From Prostheceraeus crozeri (Eukaryota; Platyhelminthes; Polycladida; Euryleptidae), in NCBI GenBank assembly GCA_907163375.1, contig CAJQUW010005318.1:62001-126000 (forward strand): a stretch of 64,000 bases of DNA, written 5' to 3'. A model generated the notes under the pieces. The model saw only the letters and a list, made by a program, of their open reading frames with translations. It was not told the DNA's origin and did not search any database. Below, one piece after another: positions 30,037 through 40,300 of this stretch. Numbering within the stretch: the stretch's first letter is position 1; each line of letters starts with the position of its first letter. The position numbers were made by a program, and so were the translations under genes.

Positions 30037-33000
30037 TTATGCTAAGACGTCTCCTGAATATGGTAGTGTGAGTTTAATTCTTTTGGGTGGTGGTATGTTT
30101 GTGTCAGGATGTCCATGTGGAAGAGATATGTTGTGTTCTAACCAGCACCTCTTATCCTCCCATGCTGAAAGCGCCCGTTTCCTAAAAGTATGAGTTTTGA
30201 TCTCATGCGACTTAGATTTTAAGATTGTCATATTGACAAACGTTATATTTTTATTTCTATAGGCTTTCCTGAAATTTTTATGTTTCATGTTAGAGACCAA
30301 TGATCTTGATATGCCTTTAGCACGCTTAATACTATCTGCACATTCTTTTCATTTCATGGAATACATTTTAGGGCGGAGGAGAATCATTTCATCTATTTCC
30401 TTCCCTGCTGTCTCATCCTTAAAGCAGCCAAGTTTTGCCTTATTTTTGATGGAGTAGAGTGGGTGATCAGTAGGATAATTTGATGTATCAAAATATCTTT
30501 CTAAAGATTTTCCTACTTCATTGAAATTTAAATCTTTTTGAGTGGTAATACCTAAGAAGAAACTATCTGTATCGCCACCCAACAAACGAACCTCTTTTAC
30601 GAGAGGACATGGTTTTAGTATTTTATAAAAGAGTTGGTACATTTCAAGCTTAGAGTAATCTAGTACAGCTTGACCAATATAGATGGGCTTGCACAACTCA
30701 ACTTCAGATTTTATCATTTTAACACCTACAAGGTCCTCATCGATAATGTCTCCATCGATGAATAGAGGTGATGAGACCAATTTCTTAAATTTTGTAACAT
30801 CATTGACTAGTTTATAGTTTACACGTTTTATAGCATCCTCCATCGTCTTACCAAATAGACTATTATTCTTATACTTATAAAAATCTTTTTCAAAATTATT
30901 TTGGGCTAGTGCACGTTTCTGGCTGTTGCTATCAATATATGGTTTGAGGAAGGCTTTCTGTCTAAATTTAATAATGCGGTGAACTCTTTTTAAAATCATA
31001 CCCATTTCTAAATAAAATTTTAAGATGCTAAAGTGGACTAGATAGTTTTCCTTATCATACTGGGTGAGTAAAAGTTTGCGGCAAGGCTTATAGTCGGGTT
31101 GACCGCATGATTCTAAATCTTTATGAAATTGTTTCATAAAGTCGGAAAACATATCTTTGGTCACTTCACCTGATTCGGGTGCGAGTGGAAAATCTACGGT
31201 TTTATGTTTAATATTATTTGGATCGATTAGATCTATCTCAAAATAATATCCCCAATCACCTTCATCTGGAATTGCTAGTATGTTAGAAGGGTTGGAGAGA
31301 TGCTGAATTTCACTATCATCTAACCAGCTAAACTCAGAGTGAGGGAGTGGTTTGGATAGTGAACTATCATATAAATTATTTTGGTCATAATACTTAGGAT
31401 GAGTCTGATCATCGCCTACTAATTTTGATTTCAACCTATGTTTATTTACAAATGTGAGACCACCGCGAATTCCTCGCTCAAATAAATTATACATCTCTGG
31501 ATCTTGTAAGAGATGAATGGTCTCACCAGTCATTTTAAAAGCAGACTTAAATGACATGGCTGGCAGACTGACAAAGTGTACGGGATCTAACTTATCTTCT
31601 TCTAATGCCACTCGTCGAAACTCCTGAAATACATCAGCCAGCAAAAATACATCTAACTTAAGGTAGGCAATCATATATTCGCCAAATGTATGGCAGTCAA
31701 ATTTTATCCATGCATCTTGTGCATGATCATAATCTTCGGTCTTACCTTCTGCGCCGGTCAAATCATTTTTAAATTTATCTATGGGCGGAAGAGAAGTCTC
31801 GCCGAGTTTACTAATCGCATCAAAATATGCATATGGAAAGACTCCTTTCCGTGTGATGACTTCATCGGTTAGATTTGGATATTGTTTCTTAAGATTTTGT
31901 GTTAGTGGAAGAGACTTTAGATTTTGTACGAGAGAGGCCAGTGATGCAGTCATAAATTGGTAGGAATCTAAAAATTTTATATCAAAATAGACCGTCTTAT
32001 TTTCTTTAGTTTTATCGACAGGCACTTTTGCTGTCATGGCCATAAACTTCTCTCTCGTTTGTGCTATTACATCAAGCTTCCACTCTTTCATTTGACCTAA
32101 ACCTCCTTTTATTATCATATGGCTGTCGTAGCCCTTGAAATTATGGAAAATGACGGGTAATATACGCCGTTTCATCCTAAGTGAAAAATTGCATTTTGAA
32201 CATAGTGCGTTTCTAAATTTACCAGTGATGTGATCATGGTCGCACACTTTCTTAATCTTATCATCATCAAATGTTTTCCTACATTTGGTGCAAGCGTTGC
32301 AACTATCAAATTTTGCTTGATCATCTGCTGTCATATGCAATGATCTGCGATAGAGTTCACTATCGTACTTTTGTTGAAATTTTACAGCCTGTTCGAGGAA
32401 TTGTAGGAATTGGTAAATACAATCCTCACCTTGCCAGACGTGCATTTTATTTTTTCTATTTTGGAAATGGTCATGCCATACTTCATAGCAGGATATGGCT
32501 GCTGGCTTGTGGATGATATCATCGATATAGCATTCGATGTCAACATAGATGACACGAAGAGGACTTAGTTCATCGCCATTCTCTCTATATGAAAACTCCT
32601 TATCTTTGGGCATGCGCTCCATTTGTAGTTTACCTCGCTTACACCATTCGTAATGAGTTTCAAATTTATTTTTACTCCTAAAGTTGCGAATGCATCTGTC
32701 ACAGTAATAAATCTCTGACGAGCTAGAATTTCTTAGGTGGTGGTATAAGCGAGAAATTTTGGGAATACCGCAGTAGTGCCATTCCTCACTATCATCCTGT
32801 CTTAGTAATAAAAGGTTGACAACGTGCTCATAACAACACGAACGCGAGTTGTAGCGGACACCCTTCAATCCCTTTTCCCAAACATGGAGAACTATTTTGA
32901 TGTTGTTCAATTTTTCAAATTTTTCTATATCTTTAATTTTCATATCTTCACTATTGCAGTCATCAAACTTTAATTCATTCTCCCACTGTTGATACTTACT

Positions 33001-34026
33001 CTTACGGTATCGGCTATACTGTACATCATTATAGTGGAGAATGGAGAGGACGGCATACTTAAAACATTGCGATTCGCAATCTACAGAAATAACTGCTGCT
33101 TTATTTCTTAAATTTTTCGGAAGTTTAAAGGAGCCTCGTCCAGAGTAGTTCTCTAATAAAGTGATTTTAATCATGGCAGTCTCAATACCATCAAAAACGA
33201 GACCACTATCACGCTCGTTAAATTTATCTATGTTTAATTTTAACCCTTGGATATGAAAATTTATCCAAGACTCGCAGTCTACAACTTCGGTTGCAGGAGA
33301 GGAGGGTATGTGAAACTCCAACCTCTCTACTATTTGACCAGTATGGTGGTCGATTTTTACATATTTTATTTTGAGATAGATGAGCGCCTTCATTCTAAAA
33401 TTGACTAAATTGTTGAAGAGCGCACCAATCAGAGATGAATTTTGATGAAACCATTCTTCAAAGTCAGTAATGGTTTCTGAGGATTCCATCTGGTAGTTCC
33501 TCACTAAATTATTTATCGACACTTCAGAGAGTCGGATAGAGGAGGCGCTGTTAGTATAACTATCGTCACTGTGTGTATGTCGAAGTCTATGTGAAGATAG
33601 TTCAAAATGTGACTCAAAAGACTGAATGCATAAATCGCAAGAAAAGGAGACATCGTTAACAAAATCATCCCCACCTTCGGAGATTGATGCTGACTTAGGT
33701 CTACAAACACCTCGCTTGATGTGTCGGGCGAGATCACGCTTCCTCGTGAAGATGTGCCCACAGTCAGCACATTCCCGATCGTTGCATTCCCGCGACAATG
33801 TTGACATGGACTCGCTCGAGATGGGACTGGTATCACCTGAAAGAGAAATCATTCTATCATCTCTGTTCAAGTCTCAGTGTATTTTTACAACCTACCTTGA
33901 CTCAACAACTCTAAACTTTCCTCGAGAAGGGAGGGCGTTGGTGATGAAGTTGATGCCTGAAATTGAGGAAGATGCTATTAGCCACACGTTTCAGGGAGAT
34001 GACTGATGAATTCCTTAGCTTACCAT
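30037..34026 (-). pseudogene. Protein-primed DNA polymerase B, three exons, in-frame TGA near the C-terminus
   Basis: Exon 1 is the start codon alone (34026-34024). A 67-nt intron (34023-33957), exon 2 (33956-33896), a 59-nt intron (33895-33837) and exon 3 from 33836 follow, all in frame, with GT-AG borders. Numbering from 33870, there are C2H2-like fingers at about 34-55, 77-99 and 392-413, exonuclease motifs [10 protein letters not shown] (about 443) and [10 protein letters not shown] (about 578), and a Cys/His cluster [18 protein letters not shown] between them. Polymerase motif A is DQNNLY (about 828), motif [11 protein letters not shown] (about 1000) and motif [10 protein letters not shown] (about 1099). 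A TGA at 30349-30351 interrupts the frame. Coding continues a further 103 codons to 30037. All catalytic motifs lie before the TGA. Confidence 0.9.
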
Positions 34027-34076
34027 TTCAACGAAATCAAGTTTAAGGCTGATACTTCAACAAGATAGAGACTTCA

Positions 34077-34158
34077 CTCAAATTTGGAATTCACGAGAGA
34101 GCAGTTCACTTGTACGCCTCAAATATAGAATTCGCTAGAGAACACTTTACTTACACGT
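34077..34158 (-). repeat. Two 41-bp repeats in the polymerase 5' leader
   Basis: Copies at about 34077-34117 and 34118-34158 share CTCAAAT, GAATTC and GAGA words in the same order. A third partial copy starts near 34160. They lie between the TATA box and the start codon. Confidence 0.55.
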
Positions 34159-34194
34159 CTCAAAGACAGAGTGAAATGACACGGATGTCACTTT

Positions 34195-34246
34195 ACATAT
34201 ATACTTTCATATTCATCATTCATTGGCTGTTCATTCTGATTGGTTG
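34195..34246 (-). promoter_or_regulatory. Promoter of the polymerase gene: TATA plus two CCAAT boxes
   Basis: On the minus strand GTATATATGT lies at 34204-34195, preceded by two CCAAT motifs (plus-strand ATTGG at about 34222 and 34240). The layout mirrors the left-end promoter. The CCAAT boxes may also serve the divergent plus-strand gene at 34301. Confidence 0.7.
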
Positions 34247-34300
34247 CTTGTTGATACTTAAGAATTAGAAAACATTTCAAAGTTATTATTCACAGTTAAC

Positions 34301-34606
34301 ATGACAAGCCCTCCGACATCGCCAAATACAAAATTCTCTTCTCCATGCTCAACACCAAAGGCGCTCGTTGCACCAAACGCTCCAACGAAGGGGAAGGTAG
34401 AGAAGGTGTACCGACTGGACAATATCAGAAAGTTGTCATTACCAGCGGACGACGAAGAGGAGAGTGTATGTGAGAAAGAGTGTCCCGACTTAACAGGCGT
34501 GAGGTGGAAGTATCTCCAGTACGATACTGACGATGTGATGGAGATCACCAGCACCAAATTCCTCCACCAATTATGGGAGTGGTACACCCCTAACTCCCAG
34601 CCATGA
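34301..34606 (+). CDS. Pro/Ser-rich acidic small protein, unknown
   Basis: 101 residues from the ATG at 34301, divergent from the polymerase gene. The N-terminal 30 residues are rich in Thr/Ser-Pro pairs (MTSPPTSPNTKFSSPCSTP), potential kinase sites. The middle is acidic with two cysteines (DDEEESVCEKECPDL), and the C-terminus is aromatic. It has the look of a regulatory accessory protein. I looked for an LxCxE retinoblastoma-binding motif, as reported for adintovirus accessory genes, and did not find one. Its stop is 3 bp before the next small gene. Confidence 0.55.
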   Translation: MTSPPTSPNTKFSSPCSTPKALVAPNAPTKGKVEKVYRLDNIRKLSLPADDEEESVCEKECPDLTGVRWKYLQYDTDDVMEITSTKFLHQLWEWYTPNSQP

Positions 34607-34609
34607 ACT

Positions 34610-34750
34610 ATGGCGGAGTGGGAGTATATCGACAAAGTGAGGCTCGCAGTGGAAGAACGATTGAAACAAGTGAACTGCTTTTGTGATCTATGTGAAGCCA
34701 GACTCTGGGACGATATTGACGATGAAGACCTTTTGAAATACATGCCATAA
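34610..34750 (+). CDS. Cys-motif microprotein, copy 1 (46 residues)
   Basis: From the ATG at 34610 (MAEWEYIDKVRLAVEERL). A short helix is followed by CFCDLCEARLWDD and an acidic tail ending KYMP. AATAAA overlaps the stop (34749-34754). The same protein end recurs 356 bp downstream with only synonymous differences, which argues that this tiny frame is real. The C-x-C-x2-C pattern could bind zinc as a dimer. Function unknown. Confidence 0.65.
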   Translation: MAEWEYIDKVRLAVEERLKQVNCFCDLCEARLWDDIDDEDLLKYMP

Positions 34751-35353
34751 TAAATGTTTATTTCGTATTATCTTTGCTTTCATACTGACTTACTTGAATG
34801 GGGCTTCAGTGGATGATTATATCATGTATACTTTTTCATTTGGAAATAGTAGCACGCTTAGTTTAACTTGCAAATCTTATAACATTTCATATGGGTGATA
34901 ATGGTAGATGAAAATGTGTTAAATAAAATTAAGATAGCTTACACTTCTGATACAGGGATAGCAATCGACTGCAATCCATGTGTAAAGAGCTTGTTAGACT
35001 CGCGGTAGAAGAACGATTGAAGCAAGTAAACTGTTTTTGTGATCTATGTGAAGCCAGACTCTGGGACGATATTGACGATGAAGACCTTTTGAAATACATG
35101 CCATAATAAATGTTTATTTCGTATTATCTTTGCTTTCATACTGACTTACTTGAATGGGGCTTCAGTGGATGATTAAATCATATATACTTTTTCATTTGGA
35201 AATAGTATCACGCTTAGTTTAACTTGCAAATCTTATAACATTTCATATGGGTGATAATGGTAGATGAAAATGTGTTAAATAAAATTAAGATAGCTTACAC
35301 TTCTGATACAGGGATAGCAATCGACTGCAATCCATGTGTACAGAGCTTGTTAG
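34642..35353 (+). repeat. 356-bp tandem duplication (two copies plus a start of a third)
   Basis: The segments from about 34642 and 34998 repeat with a 356-bp period. They are nearly identical after the first 60 bp, including the poly(A) signal and the downstream spacer. A third copy begins near 35340 and breaks off at about 35362. Confidence 0.85.
34978..35106 (+). CDS. Cys-motif microprotein, copy 2 (42 residues)
   Basis: A new ATG at 34978 (MCKELVRLAVEERL), contributed by the upstream end of the repeat unit, leads into the same CFCDLCEARLWDD domain and KYMP end. In the first shared stretch (R-L-A-V-E-E-R-L-K-Q-V-N-C) six codons differ from copy 1, all synonymously. AATAAA overlaps the stop. 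The N-terminal residues differ from copy 1. Confidence 0.6.
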   Translation: MCKELVRLAVEERLKQVNCFCDLCEARLWDDIDDEDLLKYMP

Positions 35354-35545
35354 ACTCGCGGAAGAGAGAAGTGTGTTATGTTGCGTGTGGCGCGTGAGTG
35401 TCCTCCCATTTCATTCCATTCATCATTTTTCTTCCCCTCTGCATTCCATATCCGAGGATATGTAGCGGGCTTGGGACTGCTTTAGCTGCATTAGAAGGTT
35501 GGACCTTAAAAGAGCCCATGGGTCGTTCTCCGTCCACCGACACTA

Positions 35546-36690
35546 CTACTGCAAACACTCTGAAAGGAAAATAATAGGAGATTAGATGAGCTACAAAAAT
35601 GATTATGTTGAATAGACTTACTGGGAACCTTCTTTCTAACTTTTCTGACGACGAAGTCATCAAGCTCTCCATTGATGTTCATCGTCATGTGGAGGCAGCG
35701 AACTCCATCCCCCTCGTAACACAACTGTGTTTCATTCAAATCGCTGGAGATTGTGGGGACATCACAGATATTATTTTCAAAGAAGGGAAGATGAACTTCA
35801 TATACTCTCCTTTTTCGACACTTCAAACGCTCATGCAGTCGCTCCACTTCACCCGACAACCTCTTATTAATAGCCTTCACCTCCTCCGTCTCCTTCACCA
35901 CGCTTCGCATCCGCTCTATCTCTTCATCCTTCCTCGAGACACTCGCCTGCAAACTCTCCACCAAACCTGCCTTCCTCATCAACTCGCTCCTTTCCGCCAT
36001 CCATTCCTTCTCCTTCTTTCTCAAGCTCTCCAACTCTTCCCTCGTTGCCCTATACCCCTCAACCTTCACCATCAGCTCTTCATTCTCCTTCAAAACTTTT
36101 CTATTATTACTTTCCAAAGCCATCACACGATCCTTCATCCTCACAAATACCTCCGTATCATACGCCTCTTGCTGGCGTGGCGATGACGCTGCCATCGGCT
36201 TAGCCACTTCCTTCTCCTCCCACTCTTCCTTCAAATCCGCTATATCCCCAAACAAATCTTCCATCACCGCATCCAAATCAACATCAACCTTCTTGTTTAT
36301 TTTCGCTCTCAACTCAACTTCCTCAATCGAACTCCCATCACTCGAACTCCCCTCACTCGCATTCCTCACCACTTTCTCCCCAATCACGTCCTGAATCGTT
36401 GCCACCGCCTTCCTCACCTCTTCCCTTTCCAAAAACTCTCCCTCAAACCACGTCTTGAACCCCTTCTCTCCGATGTTCCCACTCTCACACTGTAAATGCG
36501 CCTTGATGAATTCCTTCTCATCCCCCATCACACATTTCCGACAAGACACACACAACCTCAACATCACTTTCCTCTCATGGCCCATCGTCCCCTCTTTTTC
36601 TTTTAAATGCTTCTTCAGTTCGCTACCTCTGGCAATCTTGCCACAACTGCACTTGCCAACCAACATCTTGGCATTACTCGGTTTTGTCAT
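35546..36690 (-). CDS. Coiled-coil protein with Cys/His zinc-like N-terminus, spliced
   Basis: From the ATG at 36690. Residues 13-70 hold a Cys/His cluster (KCSCGK, H, CVSCRKC, H, C) that could bind zinc. Acidic Ser-rich sequence follows, then a long charged coiled coil (about 190-300). A 62-nt intron is likely at 35621-35560 (GTAAGT...TTTCAG). Spliced, the protein is about 360 residues and ends at a TAG at 35546; unspliced it runs to 35506 (394 residues). A non-coding first exon is supported by a TATA box (37378-37368) and a strong donor, CTACAGGTAAGT, at 37320. The acceptor TTTACAG ends at 36698, giving a 623-nt leader intron. Family not recognised; perhaps a scaffold or regulatory protein. 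Confidence 0.6.
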
Positions 36691-36697
36691 GATAATT

Positions 36698-37397
36698 CTG
36701 TAAAGATAGAGTAAAATTTGATAGCAAGTGTTATTAGGATACTACTTGCTGATGTGCATTGAAAGACTAAGTTACCAAACATTTGATAGCAAGCCAGCAA
36801 CCGTATGGGTGTTAAGCTCTTGAATCCGTTACAGGCATTACTCAGAGGGGATCTTATCCCAGCTCCAAGGCCTCGACCCACAAATCCAACCTCGATCGGA
36901 CAGAGCGTGCGTCATATCACTGTGTTGGTATCCGGGCCCCAGTTTTGACATCAAAACCGGTGGAGTTATTTACAAGAGGAAACGACCCAAGTCACAGAGA
37001 CTCATAAACGACTGCTTTTTATTCAAAAACTTTAATTATTATCATTAAATATGAATTTAAATTTTTCAGTATTTTAGTACTACTCATAAAACGTTTATAA
37101 GTAGTCTGTCACCTACAGCATAGCAAACGCTGTCGAATGTTTTTTTAATCAAGTCTAAAGGACTTGTAGAAGCAAAGTTATAGCCGTTTGAAGATTTCGG
37201 CCTACTATCATCAAATGGTCAGTCATGCTATACTGACTAACCTATAAGTCTGACACCTTAGCTGATATCAGCAATGGAAAGTCAGAAGTCCGATATCGGA
37301 ACTCAAGAGAAACGACTTACCTGTAGTCAGTTTCTCAACTTAGTGAAATTCCTCGCCCGATCCCGTTCTTATATACCCTGTGAATATGCAATCGATA
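36698..37397. promoter_or_regulatory. Leader intron, first exon and TATA promoter of the coiled-coil gene
   Basis: No protein gene is visible here. On the minus strand there is a TATA box (GGGTATATAAG, 37378-37368), a short exon ending CTACAG at 37321, and an intron from 37320 to 36698. The tandem array starts directly upstream of the promoter, at about 37398. Confidence 0.55.
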
Positions 37398-40300
37398 AGA
37401 GGGGCGGGGACGTCAGCGAAAATTTTTCTCTCCGATTGCGTTCAAATTCACCATACCGATGCAGAATTTCACGCTGAATCCGAATCTGGCCTCCGTTTTC
37501 TCATCAGATGGTTCGTTTTGGCGCTACACACCAAAACGTCCCAAATTCTAACTCTGTCGTTTTTTCGAAAAATGTTGAAAATTTTTTCTCTCCGATTGAC
37601 TTGAAACTCACCATACAGATAGAGAATTTCACGCTGATTCCCAATCTGAAATCCGTTTTCCAATCCGATGCTTCGTTTTGAAGCTACAGCCCAAAACGTC
37701 CCAAATTCTAACTCTGTCGTTTTTCGCCAATGTCCCAAAATCTTAAATGGCGTCTCACATCTAAACGAAGACAGATATGAACAAGCCGTTTGTTTCAGTG
37801 AATTTGTCTCACTCTTAGCTTTCAAACGAGCTATGGCACGACAAAATCCGTCCACTAGAAGTCAAGATCGAAGCGAGCTCTCCAGAGGGGGGGACGTCAG
37901 CGAAAATTTTTCTCTCCGATTGCGTTCAAATTCACCATACCGATGCAGAATTTCACGCTGAATCCGAATCTGGCCTCCGTTTTCTCATCCGATGGTTCGT
38001 TTTGGCGCTATAAACCAAAACGTCCCAAATTCTAACTCTGTCGTTTTTCGAAAAATGTTGAAATTTTTTTCTCGCCAATTGCCTTGAAACTCACCATACA
38101 GATAGAGAATTTCACGCTGATTCCAAATCTGAAATCCGTTTTCCAATCCGATGCTTCGTTTTGAAGCTACAGCCCAAAACGTCCCAAATTCTAACTCTGT
38201 CGTTTTTCGCCAATGTCCCAAAATCTTAAATGGCGTCTCACATTTAAACGAAGACAGATATGAACAAGCCGTTTGTTTCAGTGAATTTGTCTCACTCTTA
38301 GCTTTCAAACGAGCTATGGCACGACAAAATCCGTCCACTGGAAGCCAAAATCGAAGCGAGCTCTCCCGAGGGGGGGACGTCAGCGAAAATTTTTTCTCTC
38401 CGATTGCGTTCAAATTCACCATACCGATGCAGAATTTCACGCTGAATCCGAATCTGGCCTCCGTTTTCTCATCCGATGGTTCGTTTTGGCGCTATACACC
38501 AAAACGTCCCAAATTCTCTCTGTCGTTTTTTCGAAAAATGTTGAAAATTTTTTCTCGCCGATTGCCTTGAAACTCACCATACAGATAGAGAATTTCACGC
38601 TGATTCCAAATCTGAAATCCGTTTTCCAATCCGATGCTTCGTTTTGAAGCTACAGCCCAAAACGTCCCAAATTCTAACTCTGTCGTTTTTCGCCAATGTC
38701 CCAAAATCTTAAATGGCGTCTCACATCTAAACGAAGACAGATATGAACAAGCCGTTTGTTTCATTGAATTTGTCTCACTCTTAGCTTTCAAACGAGCTAT
38801 CGCACGACAAAATCCGTCCACTAGAAGCCAAGATCGAAGCGAGCTCTCCCGAGGGGGGGGACGTCAGCGAAAATTTTTTCTCTCCGATTGCGTTCAAATT
38901 CACCATACCGATGCAGAATTTCACGCTGAATCCGAATCTGGCCTCCGTTTTCTCATCCGATGGTTCGTTTTGGCGCTATACACCAAAACGTCCCAAATTC
39001 TCTCTGTCGTTTTTTCGAAAAATGTTGAAAATTTTTCTCGCCGATTGCCTTGAAACTCACCATACAGATAGAGAATTTCACGCTGATTCCAAATCTGAAA
39101 TCCGTTTTCCAATCCGATGCTTCGTTTTGAAGCTACAGCCCAAAACGTCCCAAATTCTAACTCTGTCGTTTTTCGCCAATGTCCCAAAATCTTAAATGGC
39201 GTCTCACATCTAAACGAAGACAGATATGAACAAGCCGTTTGTTTCAGTGAATTTGTCTCACTCTTAGCTTTCAAACGAGCTATGGCACGACAAAATCCGT
39301 CCACTAGAAGTCAAGATCGAAGCGAGCTCTCCAGAGGGGGGGGACGTCAGCGAAAATTTTTCTCTCCGATTGCGTTCAAATTCACCATACCGATGCAGAA
39401 TTTCACGCTGAATCCGAATCTGGCCTCCGTTTTCTCATCCGATGGTTCGTTTTGGCGCTATACACCAAAACGTCCCAAATTCTAACTCTGTCGTTTTTCG
39501 AAAAATGTTGAAAATTTTTTCTCGCCGATTGCCTTGAAACTCACCATACAGATAGAAAATTTCACGCTGATTCCAAATCTGAAATCCGTTTTCCCATCTG
39601 ATGCTTCGTTTTGAAGCTACAGCCCAAAACGTCCCAAATTCTAACTCTGTCGTTTTTCGCCAATGTCCCAAAATCTTAAATGGCGTCTCACATCTAAACG
39701 AAGACAGATATGAACAAGCCGTTTGTTTCAGTGAATTTGTCTCACTCTTAGCTTTCAAACGAGCTATGGCACGACAAAATCCGTCCACTGGCAGCCAAAA
39801 AAGAAGCGAGCTCTCCCGAGGGGGGGGACGTCAGCGAAAATTTTTTCTCTCCGATTGCGTTCAAATTCACCATACCGATGCAGAATTTCACGCTGAATCC
39901 GAATCTGGCCTCCGTTTTCTCATCCGATGGTTCGTTTTGGCGCTACACACCAAAACGTCCCAAATTCTAACTCTGTCGTTTTTTCGAAAAATGTTGAAAA
40001 TTTTTTTCTCGCCGATTGACTTGAAACACACCATACAGATAGAGAATTTCACGCTGATTCCCAATCTGAAATCCGTTTTCCAATCCGATGCTTCGCTTTG
40101 AAGCTACAGCCCAAAACGTCCCAAATTCTAACTCTGTCGTTTTTCGCTAATGTCCCAAAATCTTAAATGGCGTCTCACATCTAAACGAAGACAGATATGA
40201 ACAAGCCGATTCTTTCAGTGAATTTGTCTCACTCTTAGCTTTCAAACGAGCTATGGCATGACAAAATCCGTCCACTGGAAGCCAAAATCGAAGCGAGCTG

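Noticed and set aside
30349..30351. Genetic-code reassignment of TGA to explain the polymerase stop
   Set aside because: Other breaks in the same element are TAG (25873), TAA (21851) and frameshifts, and TGA, TAG and TAA also end intact genes. General readthrough is not supported.
34258..34743. 161-codon minus-strand frame opposite the Pro/Ser-rich gene
   Set aside because: Antisense shadow of 34301-34750. It lacks motifs, while the plus-strand frame shows a silent-change pattern in its duplicated neighbour.
34301..35106. Retinoblastoma-binding LxCxE oncoprotein-like motif in the accessory genes
   Set aside because: I inspected the cysteine segments VCEKEC and CFCDLCE; neither matches L-x-C-x-E.
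35376..35672. 98-codon minus-strand frame as a downstream exon of the coiled-coil gene
   Set aside because: The phase does not match: joining the visible donor (35621) and acceptor (35560) leads into a different frame that stops at 35546.
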